NCBI GenBank assembly: GCA_013911715.1
Contig: JACEST010000008.1
Coordinates: 1-26,211 of the forward strand
Direction of reading: 5' to 3'
Origin: Sphingopyxis sp.
GTDB taxonomy: Bacteria; Pseudomonadota; Alphaproteobacteria; Sphingomonadales; Sphingomonadaceae
Length of the DNA: 26,211 bases
Under the pieces are notes generated by a model. It searched no databases, had not been told where the DNA came from, and was given only the letters and a program-made list of their open reading frames with translations. This document shows, piece after piece, positions 8,353 through 16,173 of this stretch (positions within the stretch are counted from its first letter, which is position 1; each line of letters starts with the position of its first letter). The position numbers were made by a program, and so were the translations under genes.

Positions 8353-8421
8353 ACCGTAGCCATGAGCCTGTCGAAGGGCGCTTCGCCTTGACACGCCCTT
8401 CGACAGGCTCATGGCTACGGT
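8353..8421. repeat. Perfect 28-bp inverted repeat (hairpin)
   Basis: The arms 8353-8380 and 8394-8421 are exact reverse complements, with a 13-base loop. The core GAGCCTGTCGAAGGGCG is of the kind seen many times between genes in sphingomonad genomes, from memory. It begins 17 bases beyond the stop of the monooxygenase gene and may end or stabilise that transcript. It could also be a small mobile hairpin of REP/MITE type. Confidence 0.9.
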
Positions 8422-8437
8422 GAAAGGCCGGAAAACT

Positions 8438-9523
8438 TTATGCCGCCAGCTTCCCATGATTGAGCCGCGGCAGCACATGGCGCGCGAACAGGTCGCATTC
8501 GGCGGCGTGGGGGTAGCCGGACAAGATGAAGGCCTCCATGCCCTCCGCGCGATAGGCGTTGATCTTGGCCAGCACCTGGTCAGGGTCGCCGACGATCGCC
8601 GCGCCGCAGCCCGATCGCGCGCGGCCGATCCCGGTCCACAGATTCTCCTCGACAAAGCCGTCGCCATCGGCGGCGCTGCGCAGTTCGGCCTGGCGCTGGA
8701 CGCCGAAATTGGCGGCATCGAGGCTCTTGGCGCGGATCGCGTCGCCCGCATCGGCGTCGAGTTTGGACAGCAGCCGGTCGGCATAGGCACGCGCTTCGGC
8801 CTCGGTCTCGCGCACAATCACATGCGCGCGGTAACCGAATTTCAGGCTCCGGCCCTTGGCGGCGGCGCGCGCCGTCATGTCGGCGACGACTTCGGTCACC
8901 TTATCCATCGTGTCGGGCCACATCAGATACACATCGGCCGCCTCGGCCGCCGCGTCGCGCGCGACTGGCGACAGACCGCCGAAATAGAGCGGCGGACATT
9001 TGCCCGAAACCGTGGTGATGCGCGGCGGATCGAGCTTCAGCTTGTAAAACTCGCCCTGAAAATCCAGATGCTCGCCGTTGAGGAGCGTCTTCAGTATCTG
9101 CATCGCCTCGACCGTGCGCTGATAGCGCGGGACGCCGTCCATGACCTCGCCCGGAAGGTCGGACGAGATGATGTTGACGGTCAGGCGCCCGCCCAATATC
9201 CGGTCAAGCGTCGCGATCCGCCGCGCCAGTTGCGGCGGCCAATCCTCGCCGATGCGCACCGCCATCAGCAGACGGATTTGCTTGACCAGCGGGGCAATCG
9301 CGGCGGCGAACACAGTGGTGTCGACGCCCAGTGCATAGCCCGACGGCAGCAATATATTGTCATAACCGCATTTGTCGGCGGTGAGCACGATGTTGCGGCA
9401 ATGCTCCCAGCTTGACGCGAGCGCGGGGTCGGGCACCCCCAAAAACTCATAGTCATCGTCGCATAGCGCCGAAAACCAGCTCACTTCACAGGGTGGCAGG
9501 GTGTCGGTCATGGCCAGGGTCAT
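8438..9523 (-). CDS. smoC: LLM-class FMNH2-dependent monooxygenase, probable sulfoquinovose monooxygenase
   Basis: This 361-residue flavin monooxygenase aligns along its length with alkanesulfonate monooxygenase SsuD. It retains residues equivalent to SsuD Arg226 and His228 (YRAHVIVRET, Arg232 and His234), Arg297 (RARSGCG, Arg303) and Tyr331 (LSGYPH, Tyr337). The SsuD residues His11 and Cys54 are not conserved, which suits a different sulfonate. In Agrobacterium the related SmoC oxidises sulfoquinovose at C6, releasing sulfite and 6-oxo-glucose. The neighbouring sulfoquinovosidase and aldo/keto reductase make that role likely here. The start at 9523 has AGGAG nine to ten bases upstream and overlaps the reductase stop by four bases (ATGA). 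It is the last gene of the leftward operon. It needs reduced FMN, but no flavin reductase is encoded nearby. A general alkanesulfonate monooxygenase is the alternative. Confidence 0.75.
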   Translation of the reverse strand: MTLAMTDTLPPCEVSWFSALCDDDYEFLGVPDPALASSWEHCRNIVLTADKCGYDNILLPSGYALGVDTTVFAAAIAPLVKQIRLLMAVRIGEDWPPQLARRIATLDRILGGRLTVNIISSDLPGEVMDGVPRYQRTVEAMQILKTLLNGEHLDFQGEFYKLKLDPPRITTVSGKCPPLYFGGLSPVARDAAAEAADVYLMWPDTMDKVTEVVADMTARAAAKGRSLKFGYRAHVIVRETEAEARAYADRLLSKLDADAGDAIRAKSLDAANFGVQRQAELRSAADGDGFVEENLWTGIGRARSGCGAAIVGDPDQVLAKINAYRAEGMEAFILSGYPHAAECDLFARHVLPRLNHGKLAA

Positions 9524-10449
9524 GGCAAATCTTCTCCTCTTGCGGCGATCAGCACCTCATACCAGTCGGTTCGGGTCCAGCGGACCGTCGTGGCGGATGC
9601 GGCCTCGCGGATGCGCGCCGCATTTTGCGATCCGATGATCGGAATGGGACGCGCCGGATGCGCCATCACCCAGGCGAAGGCGGCGGTGGTGCGCGAAACG
9701 CCCTGCGCGGCGGCAACGCGGTCGAGCGCAGCGGCAACCGCATCTTCGCGCGGCGAGGTCGGCGCGGCGATGCGCCCGCCGCCGAGCGGCGACCAGGCAA
9801 GCACCGCCATACCCATCCGCATCGCCTGATCAAACTGGCCATCGACCAGCGGGCCGAGGTGCAGGGCTGAAAATTCGGGCTGGTTGGTCGCAAGCGGAAT
9901 CGTCAGATAATGCGCCAACGCGTCGATCTGCGCCGGGGTGAAATTGGACACGCCTACCGCGCCAATCTTGCCCTCTGCATGCGCTGCCTCCAGCGTGCGC
10001 GCCACCTCTTGCGGGTGGGTCAAGATATCGGGGCGGTGGACTTGCCACAGCTCGACGCGCTCAACCTGCAACCGGCGCAAGCTGTCGTCGATCGCGCGGC
10101 CCAGCCAAGCCGCGCTCGAATCATAGGGCATCGGCGGCGTGATGCCGCCCTTGGTCGCCAGCACCATCTGGCCGCGCAGAGCAGGCGCTGCGGCGAACAC
10201 GCGGCCCAGCAGCGCCTCGGCCTCGCCAAAGCCCTGCTCGCCAAAACCATAGATATCGGCGGTATCGAACAGCGTGATCCCGGCATCGAGCGCGGCTTCG
10301 ATCAGCGCCTGCGCTTGCGGGTCATTTTGTCCGGCAAAGCGCCACATGCCCCAGGCGATGGGCGCGACCATCGGGCCGTCGGCGCCGACCTGCACAGGGG
10401 CCGGTGCAGGAAGCAGTTGGGCGGCGAGAGGGGGAAAGGTTTCGCTCAC
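9520..10449 (-). CDS. smoB: Aldo/keto reductase, probable 6-oxo-glucose reductase
   Basis: This 309-residue NAD(P)H-dependent oxidoreductase belongs to the aldo/keto reductase superfamily, a soluble TIM barrel. The catalytic tetrad is visible: Asp62 and Tyr67 in FDTADIYGFG, Lys100 in LATKGG, and His138 in VHRPD. Cofactor-side motifs VGVSNF, ATNQPEFS, AWSPLGGG and PIIGSQN follow. It resembles YdhF-type reductases. In the sulfo-SMO pathway SmoB reduces the 6-oxo-glucose left by the monooxygenase to glucose, and its position between regulator and monooxygenase fits that. Translation starts at a GTG overlapping the regulator's TGA (GTGA). AAGGA lies about 11 bases upstream. The family is broad, so the substrate is inferred from context. 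Confidence 0.7.
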   Translation of the reverse strand: MSETFPPLAAQLLPAPAPVQVGADGPMVAPIAWGMWRFAGQNDPQAQALIEAALDAGITLFDTADIYGFGEQGFGEAEALLGRVFAAAPALRGQMVLATKGGITPPMPYDSSAAWLGRAIDDSLRRLQVERVELWQVHRPDILTHPQEVARTLEAAHAEGKIGAVGVSNFTPAQIDALAHYLTIPLATNQPEFSALHLGPLVDGQFDQAMRMGMAVLAWSPLGGGRIAAPTSPREDAVAAALDRVAAAQGVSRTTAAFAWVMAHPARPIPIIGSQNAARIREAASATTVRWTRTDWYEVLIAARGEDLP

Positions 10450-11516
10450 GTGATGATTGTCCTTTTTGATGCAATGGCGGTTCGCGCGTGATGCCTGGGC
10501 GGCGCGGTCGAATCACGGATGATCAGGTCATGCCCCAATCGCTGATGCTCGATCGCCCCGTCGCCGCGCAGCAAAATGTCGGTGGCGGTGAAGGCGAGCT
10601 CGCGCACTGGCTGTCTTATGGTGGTCAGCGGCGGCCACACCACGCGCGCGAGGGTGGTGTCATCGAAGCCCGCCACCGACAGATCATCGGGGATGTTGAT
10701 CCCGCGCCGGTGGGCGACGGCCAGCACCCCGGCGGCCATATCATCGTTGCTAGCAAAGATGGCCGTCGGCGGTTCGGGCAAGTCGAGCAGGACGCGCGCC
10801 GCGGCTGCCCCGCTGTCGAAATCAAACTCCCCCGGCACCGCGAGCGACGGTTCATATGCGATGCCAACGCGGTCGAGCGCGCGGCGGTGGCCGAACAGGC
10901 GCTGGTCGCTCGCCATATGCCCCGGATGGCCGACGATGAAACCAATACGGCGGTGCCCCAGATTGATCAGGTGGGTGGTCATGTCGTCGGCGGCCTGCGC
11001 ATCGTCCATGAACACCGATGAGGTGAGGGCATGGTTGGTGCCCGGCGAAATGCGGACGAAGGCAATGCCCTGTTCCTCCAGCGCGGCGAGCACCTTGGGA
11101 CAATCCGTAACCGGCGATGACAATATGATGCCGTCGACATGGGTTTCGGCGATCAGCCCGAGCACCTTGTCGCCCGCCAGCGGGTCGGCGGCATCGACCG
11201 GCTGAGCGAGCAGGCGAATGTCGCCTGCCTGCGCCCGCGCCCAGCACCCTTCCTGGATCTGGTGGATATAATAAGGGCTGTGGTTGTCATACAGCAGCGC
11301 GACCTGCCCTGATCGCGTGCCCGCCAGGCTGCGCGCAGCAATGCTCGGCCGGAACCCCAGCGCCTTGATCGCTGCCTCGACCCGCGCGCGGGTGTCGGCG
11401 GTGACATAGCGGTGGTTGTTGATGACGCGCGACACGGTCTTGACCGAAACCCCCGCGCGCGCGGCCACCTCGCGGATCGACGCACGCTCGTTGCCGGGGC
11501 GCGGGCCGGGGCTCAT
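10446..11516 (-). CDS. LacI-family transcriptional regulator of the sulfoquinovose-type locus
   Basis: This 356-residue LacI/GalR regulator has an N-terminal DNA-binding domain with IREVAARAGVSVKTVSRVINNH (14-35) and the hinge-helix region FRPSIAARSLAGTRSG. The periplasmic-binding-protein-like effector domain follows, with DGIILSSPV, RISPGTN, AIFASNDDMAAGVL and SVAGFDDT. It is the second gene of the operon, between glycosidase and reductase, overlapping the glycosidase stop by four bases (ATGA) and the reductase start by four (GTGA). It should therefore be made with the enzymes it controls. The likely operator is the imperfect palindrome with a central CG at 13578-13595. The effector may be sulfoquinovose or its glycoside, by inference. 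Confidence 0.88.
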   Translation of the reverse strand: MSPGPRPGNERASIREVAARAGVSVKTVSRVINNHRYVTADTRARVEAAIKALGFRPSIAARSLAGTRSGQVALLYDNHSPYYIHQIQEGCWARAQAGDIRLLAQPVDAADPLAGDKVLGLIAETHVDGIILSSPVTDCPKVLAALEEQGIAFVRISPGTNHALTSSVFMDDAQAADDMTTHLINLGHRRIGFIVGHPGHMASDQRLFGHRRALDRVGIAYEPSLAVPGEFDFDSGAAAARVLLDLPEPPTAIFASNDDMAAGVLAVAHRRGINIPDDLSVAGFDDTTLARVVWPPLTTIRQPVRELAFTATDILLRGDGAIEHQRLGHDLIIRDSTAPPRHHARTAIASKRTIIT

Positions 11517-13537
11517 GCCAGCGCCTCGGCAGCGGCGGCATGGGTGCGCCCGATGGCGAGCAAATCGCCCAGCATGGGCGCTGCTGCGCGCACGAACACC
11601 GGCGGCTTGCCGTTCGGTGCGGCAACGCTGTGCCAGCCCGCTGCAACCGCCGCGCCGCTATAGAAATCGACCCAGTCATCGCCCGGCAAATAAACGTCAC
11701 GCGCCGACGCGCCCTCGGTCACCGCCGGCGCGACCATCAGGTCGCGGCCATAAAGATATTGATCCTGCAGCGTCCATGTTTCGCGGTCGTCGGGATAGTG
11801 CAGGAACAGCGCGCGCATCAGCGGCAGGCCGGTCGCCCCGGCCGCGACCCCTGCGGCGCGAACATAGGGCGCAAGCGCGGCGTGCAGCCGCGTCATCAGC
11901 GCAAAATGGGCAAGCAGTTCGGGGGTCGAATCGACTTGCAGATTGTCGTCCGGGCGGTTGCCTTCATGCGTGCGCAGCACCGGCGTGAACGCGCAGAAAT
12001 CGAACCAGCGATGCAGCAGCTCAGCCGTACGGACGATGCCGTGCAGGCTGGTATAGCCGCCGCAATCGGCATGATGCCACGCATTGCCGACCAGCCCTGC
12101 CGACAGCGCGCCGGTGATTGCGGTGCCGATGCCGTCGTGGCGCGAGAAATCGACCAACTGGTCGCCCGCCCAGTGCAGCGGGCAATGCGCGCCGACCCCG
12201 GTCCAGCCCGCGCGCATGAAAAACACCGCCTCGCCCGTCATACCGCGTGATGCCAGCGCGTCGGCGTTGACTTTGGCCCACAGCACCGGCCAGCGGTTGT
12301 GCGCCTCCAACGGGTCCGATCCGTCGAACAGGCGCAGGTCGGTGGGCAAATATTCGCCGAAATCGGCCATCCAGCCGATCAACCCAAAATCGAGCATCTC
12401 GCGCCCGATGATCCGTGTTGCAAACCAGGCCGCAGCGGCAGGATTGGTGAAATCGACCACCCCGGCCAGAAACTCGCCGAAATCGACGTCATAGGGTGCG
12501 TCGCTGTCCAGCTGCAACGCCAGATAGCCCGCCGCCTTCGCCTCGGCATAGAGCGGGCCGTCGACCGCCAGATAAGGGTTGGTGTAGCCCAGAAAGCCGA
12601 TCCCATCGGCTTTCAATGCAGCAATGCGGGCGGGCAAGTCGCTGTAACGTCTCGAATTCCATTGCCAGTCCCAGAGCAGGCGGCGGCCAAAGCTGGTTTC
12701 GCGGATACCGCACCAATCCTCGCACCACAGCGCACTCACCGCTACGCCAGCCGCGCGCATCGCATCGAGCCGCGCAAAGCTCGCATCGCCCGCTTTCAGC
12801 CCGACAATCGCGCCGCCGATCGCCCAGTCGGGCAGCATCGGCTGGCGGCCAAAGCGCGCCGACATTTGGCCCACCAACGCGGCGGGATCGCCCAGCGTGA
12901 ATTCGACCGCCGCCGGGATGGCCCACGCCTCGAGCAGATGGGCGTCGTCGCCCGTGAAATCAAAGACTTGATAGGCATCGCATTCGACATGCACGGCATA
13001 GCCCGCCGACGACAAAAAGGTCGGCTGCGGATAATTGGTCGTCCAATAATCGCCGCCCGCCATGGCGGCTTCGTCCATGATGCGCGTAATCTCGCGGCCC
13101 TTGTCGCGCCCGACGCCGGGCTCGCTGGTCCACAATGGAAAACGGCGGCCGCGCAAGCCCAGATAGGACATTTGCTCGCCGCACCCCCAGATTTGCTCGT
13201 CGGGCTGCGCCGCCAGTCGCAGTTGCCAGCGGTTGAGCGCGGGGTCGAGCGCGGTGATGACCAGCCGCATGCCATCGATGCGCAGCCGGAGCAGTGCAGC
13301 ACCGTTATCGGCCGACACCAGCTCGGCCGTATCGGCTGCCACTGCGCGCAGCGCCGCGCTTTGATGGCGATGCTGCACCGTGTCGGTCATCCGGAAATTG
13401 CCGTTCAGCATCACAACATCGGCGCGGCCGGTCCCGACGCTCAGCGCCGGGTCCGCTGCGCTGTGGCGGAACAACATCTGCCCGCTTGCGGCAACGCGAA
13501 GTTCGCATGTCTCGCCGTTCCAGCCAAACTCTAGCAT
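11513..13537 (-). CDS. smoI: GH31 sulfoquinovosidase (YihQ/SmoI-type)
   Basis: This 674-residue GH31 alpha-glycosidase is close to the E. coli YihQ length of 678 as I recall it. The nucleophile is Asp392 in WMADFGEYLPTD and the acid/base is Asp459 in WAGDQLVDFS; both blocks are diagnostic of YihQ-like enzymes. All sulfonate-recognition positions described for sulfoquinovosidases are present in the K-E-R-W-Y form reported for the Agrobacterium enzyme: Lys248 (GLKAG), Glu273 (WCEDW), Arg286 and Trp289 (FGRRLLW), Tyr495 (CGGYTSL). E. coli has Gln at the first two. It should hydrolyse sulfoquinovosyl glycerol to sulfoquinovose and glycerol. No signal peptide is seen, so it acts in the cytoplasm on imported glycoside. 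I chose ATG 13537, which matches the family N terminus; AGAGG lies about 13 bases upstream. An in-frame ATG at 13645 would add 36 residues unlike the family and would overlap the promoter. Confidence 0.88.
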   Translation of the reverse strand: MLEFGWNGETCELRVAASGQMLFRHSAADPALSVGTGRADVVMLNGNFRMTDTVQHRHQSAALRAVAADTAELVSADNGAALLRLRIDGMRLVITALDPALNRWQLRLAAQPDEQIWGCGEQMSYLGLRGRRFPLWTSEPGVGRDKGREITRIMDEAAMAGGDYWTTNYPQPTFLSSAGYAVHVECDAYQVFDFTGDDAHLLEAWAIPAAVEFTLGDPAALVGQMSARFGRQPMLPDWAIGGAIVGLKAGDASFARLDAMRAAGVAVSALWCEDWCGIRETSFGRRLLWDWQWNSRRYSDLPARIAALKADGIGFLGYTNPYLAVDGPLYAEAKAAGYLALQLDSDAPYDVDFGEFLAGVVDFTNPAAAAWFATRIIGREMLDFGLIGWMADFGEYLPTDLRLFDGSDPLEAHNRWPVLWAKVNADALASRGMTGEAVFFMRAGWTGVGAHCPLHWAGDQLVDFSRHDGIGTAITGALSAGLVGNAWHHADCGGYTSLHGIVRTAELLHRWFDFCAFTPVLRTHEGNRPDDNLQVDSTPELLAHFALMTRLHAALAPYVRAAGVAAGATGLPLMRALFLHYPDDRETWTLQDQYLYGRDLMVAPAVTEGASARDVYLPGDDWVDFYSGAAVAAGWHSVAAPNGKPPVFVRAAAPMLGDLLAIGRTHAAAAEALA

Positions 13538-13577
13538 TGCTGAACGATTTCCTCTCGCGCTGGCGACCGTGGGCGGG

Positions 13578-13595
13578 TGTGACAACGATGACACA
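13578..13595. promoter_or_regulatory. Candidate LacI-family operator
   Basis: TGTGACAACGATGACACA matches its reverse complement at 14 of 18 positions and has the central CG typical of LacI-family operators. Its left half TGACAACG equals a half-site often seen for alphaproteobacterial LacI regulators. It overlaps the predicted start of the leftward transcript and lies about 30 bases outside the rightward -35. Confidence 0.55.
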
Positions 13596-13599
13596 ATAC

Positions 13600-13628
13600 A
13601 GTATATTTTTCGCCGTGCAAGATTGACA
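13600..13628 (-). promoter_or_regulatory. Predicted leftward promoter of the glycosidase operon
   Basis: On the minus strand TATACT (-10, 13600-13605) lies 17 bases after TGTCAA (-35, 13623-13628). The -10 is good and the -35 is weak. Transcription would begin near 13593, inside the candidate LacI operator, as expected for repression. Confidence 0.4.
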
Positions 13629-13652
13629 TGGCCCAGGCTTTTCACCTATTCC
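13623..13652 (+). promoter_or_regulatory. Predicted rightward promoter of the TonB receptor operon
   Basis: A consensus TTGACA is at 13623-13628, with a weaker -10 (TATTCC, 13647-13652, spacer 18; or CCTATT, 13645-13650, spacer 16). The same hexamer read on the other strand is the -35 of the leftward promoter, so the two promoters appear to overlap. Confidence 0.4.
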
Positions 13653-13729
13653 TTTCGTCAGTTTCGCAGCTATTTCCGTAAATGACTCGGGAAATCAGAT
13701 AATTAAAGCGAATTTCAGGAGGATGATCC

Positions 13730-16084
13730 ATGACGCTATTGCCCGCAACCCACACCGCTGAGCACCACCGCATGACAACGGTGACATTACGCCGTCTCGC
13801 GACCGGCGCGTCGCTCGCCGCGCTGGCGCTGGCCACGCCCGCATTTGCGCAGGTCGAAGAGATTATCGTCACCGCGAACAAGGTGGCTGAAAATGTTCAG
13901 GATGTGCCAATTGCCGTGACTGCGGTCAGCGGGGACGCGCTTGAGGCGGCGGGCACCACCAGTCTGGAAAATATCGGCGACCTTGTCCCGTCGGTCACCT
14001 TTCGCAAGGGTACGACCAGCGCTAACAGCGCCATCTTCCTGCGCGGCGTTGGCACCATCACTTTCTCGATTGCGGCCGAACCCAGCGTTTCAACGGTGGT
14101 CGACGGCATCGTGCTGTCGCGCTCGGGTCAGGCCTTTTCCGATCTGGTCGAAGTCGACCGGATCGAAGTGCTGCGCGGCCCGCAAGGCACGCTGTTTGGC
14201 AAGAATGCCTCGGCCGGCCTTGTCAGTATCATCTCAAAAGGCGGCAGCGATACGTTCGAAGGCGATCTGAATGTTGGCGTTTTTGAAGATAGCGAATATC
14301 GCGCGCGGCTGTCCATCGCCGGTCCGCTTGCGGAAAATCTCACGGCCCGGGTCACGGGCTTTTACGGAAGCTTTGACGGCCATATCCGCAATATTTTCAC
14401 CGTCGAAGACGTCAATGGTTATGAACATTTCGGCGTACGGGCGATTATCGATTGGGAAGGCGAAGGCGCAAAGCTGCGCCTGATCGCCGACGGCTTCCGC
14501 GCCGATGATGATTGCTGCGCCGAAATCACCGGCGTATCGCGCGGCGCCGTGCTCGATGCCGAACTGGGCCTGCCCGGCGGCGTGGCGCAGGGGGATGATC
14601 AACGCGCGGTCAATCACAATCTGACCACTCGCACACAGGACCGGCAATGGAGCCTGACTGCGCAGGGCGATTTCGACATTTTTGCCGGTCACACGCTGAC
14701 GGTGATCGGCGGCTATCGCAACTGGCGCAACATTGAATTTCGCGAAGGTGATTTCTTGCCGCGCGCCGTTGTCGGCACTGCCGAGTTGCACGATCAAGGT
14801 GCGGTCGAAACCGATCAATATAGCATTGAAGCACGACTGGCGTCGGATCAGGCGCTGCCGTTCCGCTATCAGGTCGGTGCCTTTTACTGGGCGTCGGACA
14901 ACAGCCAGATTTTCCGCCGTGACGACATCAGCTGCGCATCGTCGACCTTGCCGGTCAGGCCCAGCGGTGCGACGCCATGCAATTTGAACGACACGGTCAA
15001 CACCCTGTTCCCGACTGCTATTTCGTTCAGCGATGTCGAAGCGCGCAACTTTGCCCTGTTCGGCCAGCTCACTTATGACATTACCGAACGGCTCAGTGTC
15101 ACCGCCGGGCTGCGTTGGACCAATGACGAGCTCGACTTTGTCCACACGCGCGCCCCTGGTTTCGACCGCCGCACTGGCGCCCCGGCAACCGGCCCGGGCA
15201 TTTCCGGTTCGGGCGCGGGCGGGTCCATCGCCAGCGGCGGCAATGGGACGAACACATCGACCGGAAGTTCGAGCAATGACAATTTTTCGGGCAAGGCCGT
15301 CGTGCAATATGAAGTTACCGACGATATCAACACCTATGTCAGCTACACCCGCGGCTATAAGGGTCCGGCGTTCAATGTCTTTTTCAACCACACCGCACCC
15401 AACAATGCGGTGCCGATCGACGAAGAAACGTCGGATGCCTATGAATTGGGCATCAAGTCGCGGTTTGCGGACAACCGGATTCAGCTCAATCTTGCCCTCT
15501 TCCGCGCCGATTATCAGGGGTTTCAGGCGAATAACTTCGTGCTGCTGAACGGCGCGGTGATCACCAACCTGACCAACGCGGGCACGGTGCGGACCGAAGG
15601 CTTTGAGCTCGACGGGCTGTTCAATGCCGCCGACGGGCTCGATTTCAACGCCAGTGTTGCCTATGCCGATGCCACGGTGCGGCAGTTCAACCCCAACCCG
15701 CTTACCAACGCGCCGAGTGCGATTAACGGCACCCGCCTGCCGCTTGCGCCCGAGTGGAGCTACACCGTCGGTGCTAATTATGAATCGAGCCTCGAAAGGC
15801 TTGGGATTGGTGCCTTCGTTTATGCGAACACCAGCTATAATTTCACGGACGATCAATTCTCCGACCTGGGCAATGCCGGCCCGATTGACAGCTATGGCAT
15901 CTGGAATGCCAGCCTGGGCTTCTCGGATACCGACGACAAATATCGGCTGACCTTCCATGTCCGGAATATTACCGACAAAAGCTATGTGTTGCTCAACACG
16001 TCGGCGGGTCAGCGACTCCACATCCCGCGCGACGCCGACCGTTATGCCGGCGTGACGCTGCGCGTCGGTTTTGGCGGCAATTGA
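13730..16084 (+). CDS. TonB-dependent receptor, probable sulfoquinovosyl-glyceride uptake
   Basis: This 784-residue outer-membrane receptor has a signal peptide preceded by an extended N-region (hydrophobic core in SLAALALATP, cleavage after AFA). A TonB-box-like EEIIVTANK follows, then a plug with QDVPIAVTAVSGDAL, FLRGVG, DRIEVLRGPQGTLFGKNASAG and a 22-strand-type barrel. Near the C terminus are FHVRNITDKSY and RYAGVTLRVGF, followed by three extra residues GGN. The plug belongs to the large sphingomonad receptor class that includes siderophore and polycyclic or sugar ligands, so sequence alone does not give the ligand. Its divergent position facing the sulfoquinovosidase operon, sharing one regulatory region, suggests a sulfoquinovosyl glyceride. 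AGGAGG (13717-13722) lies seven bases before ATG 13730 and fixes the start. A second ATG at 13772 lacks such a site. Confidence 0.88.
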   Translation: MTLLPATHTAEHHRMTTVTLRRLATGASLAALALATPAFAQVEEIIVTANKVAENVQDVPIAVTAVSGDALEAAGTTSLENIGDLVPSVTFRKGTTSANSAIFLRGVGTITFSIAAEPSVSTVVDGIVLSRSGQAFSDLVEVDRIEVLRGPQGTLFGKNASAGLVSIISKGGSDTFEGDLNVGVFEDSEYRARLSIAGPLAENLTARVTGFYGSFDGHIRNIFTVEDVNGYEHFGVRAIIDWEGEGAKLRLIADGFRADDDCCAEITGVSRGAVLDAELGLPGGVAQGDDQRAVNHNLTTRTQDRQWSLTAQGDFDIFAGHTLTVIGGYRNWRNIEFREGDFLPRAVVGTAELHDQGAVETDQYSIEARLASDQALPFRYQVGAFYWASDNSQIFRRDDISCASSTLPVRPSGATPCNLNDTVNTLFPTAISFSDVEARNFALFGQLTYDITERLSVTAGLRWTNDELDFVHTRAPGFDRRTGAPATGPGISGSGAGGSIASGGNGTNTSTGSSSNDNFSGKAVVQYEVTDDINTYVSYTRGYKGPAFNVFFNHTAPNNAVPIDEETSDAYELGIKSRFADNRIQLNLALFRADYQGFQANNFVLLNGAVITNLTNAGTVRTEGFELDGLFNAADGLDFNASVAYADATVRQFNPNPLTNAPSAINGTRLPLAPEWSYTVGANYESSLERLGIGAFVYANTSYNFTDDQFSDLGNAGPIDSYGIWNASLGFSDTDDKYRLTFHVRNITDKSYVLLNTSAGQRLHIPRDADRYAGVTLRVGFGGN

Positions 16085-16103
16085 TCCCTGAAGGGTGGCA
16101 TGG

Positions 16104-16132
16104 GGGCCGTCGGAGCAATCCGGCGGCCCTTT
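16104..16132 (+). terminator. Hairpin after the receptor gene (terminator or attenuator)
   Basis: GGGCCG-T-CGG (16104-16113) pairs with CCG-G-CGGCCC (16120-16129): ten pairs including one T-G wobble, loop AGCAAT, then TTT only. The T run is short, so it is probably a partial terminator or an mRNA-protecting stem. It would let less transcript pass to the transporter genes than to the receptor. Confidence 0.5.
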
Positions 16133-16173
16133 GCTTGCCCGTGTGGGCACTGCGGTGATAGGAGACTGATCCT

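Noticed and set aside
8411..9415. Rightward open frame of 334 codons opposite the monooxygenase
   Set aside because: It is a shadow; the leftward strand aligns over its full length with the SsuD family.
13538..13645. N-terminal extension of the GH31 gene to ATG 13645
   Set aside because: The extra 36 residues do not resemble the family or a signal peptide and would run over the operator and promoter region; the start at 13537 gives the family length.
14234..16150. Long leftward open frame of 638 codons opposite the second TonB receptor
   Set aside because: It is an antisense shadow produced by GC-biased codon use; the rightward receptor has signal peptide, plug and barrel motifs, and the leftward frame shows no domain.
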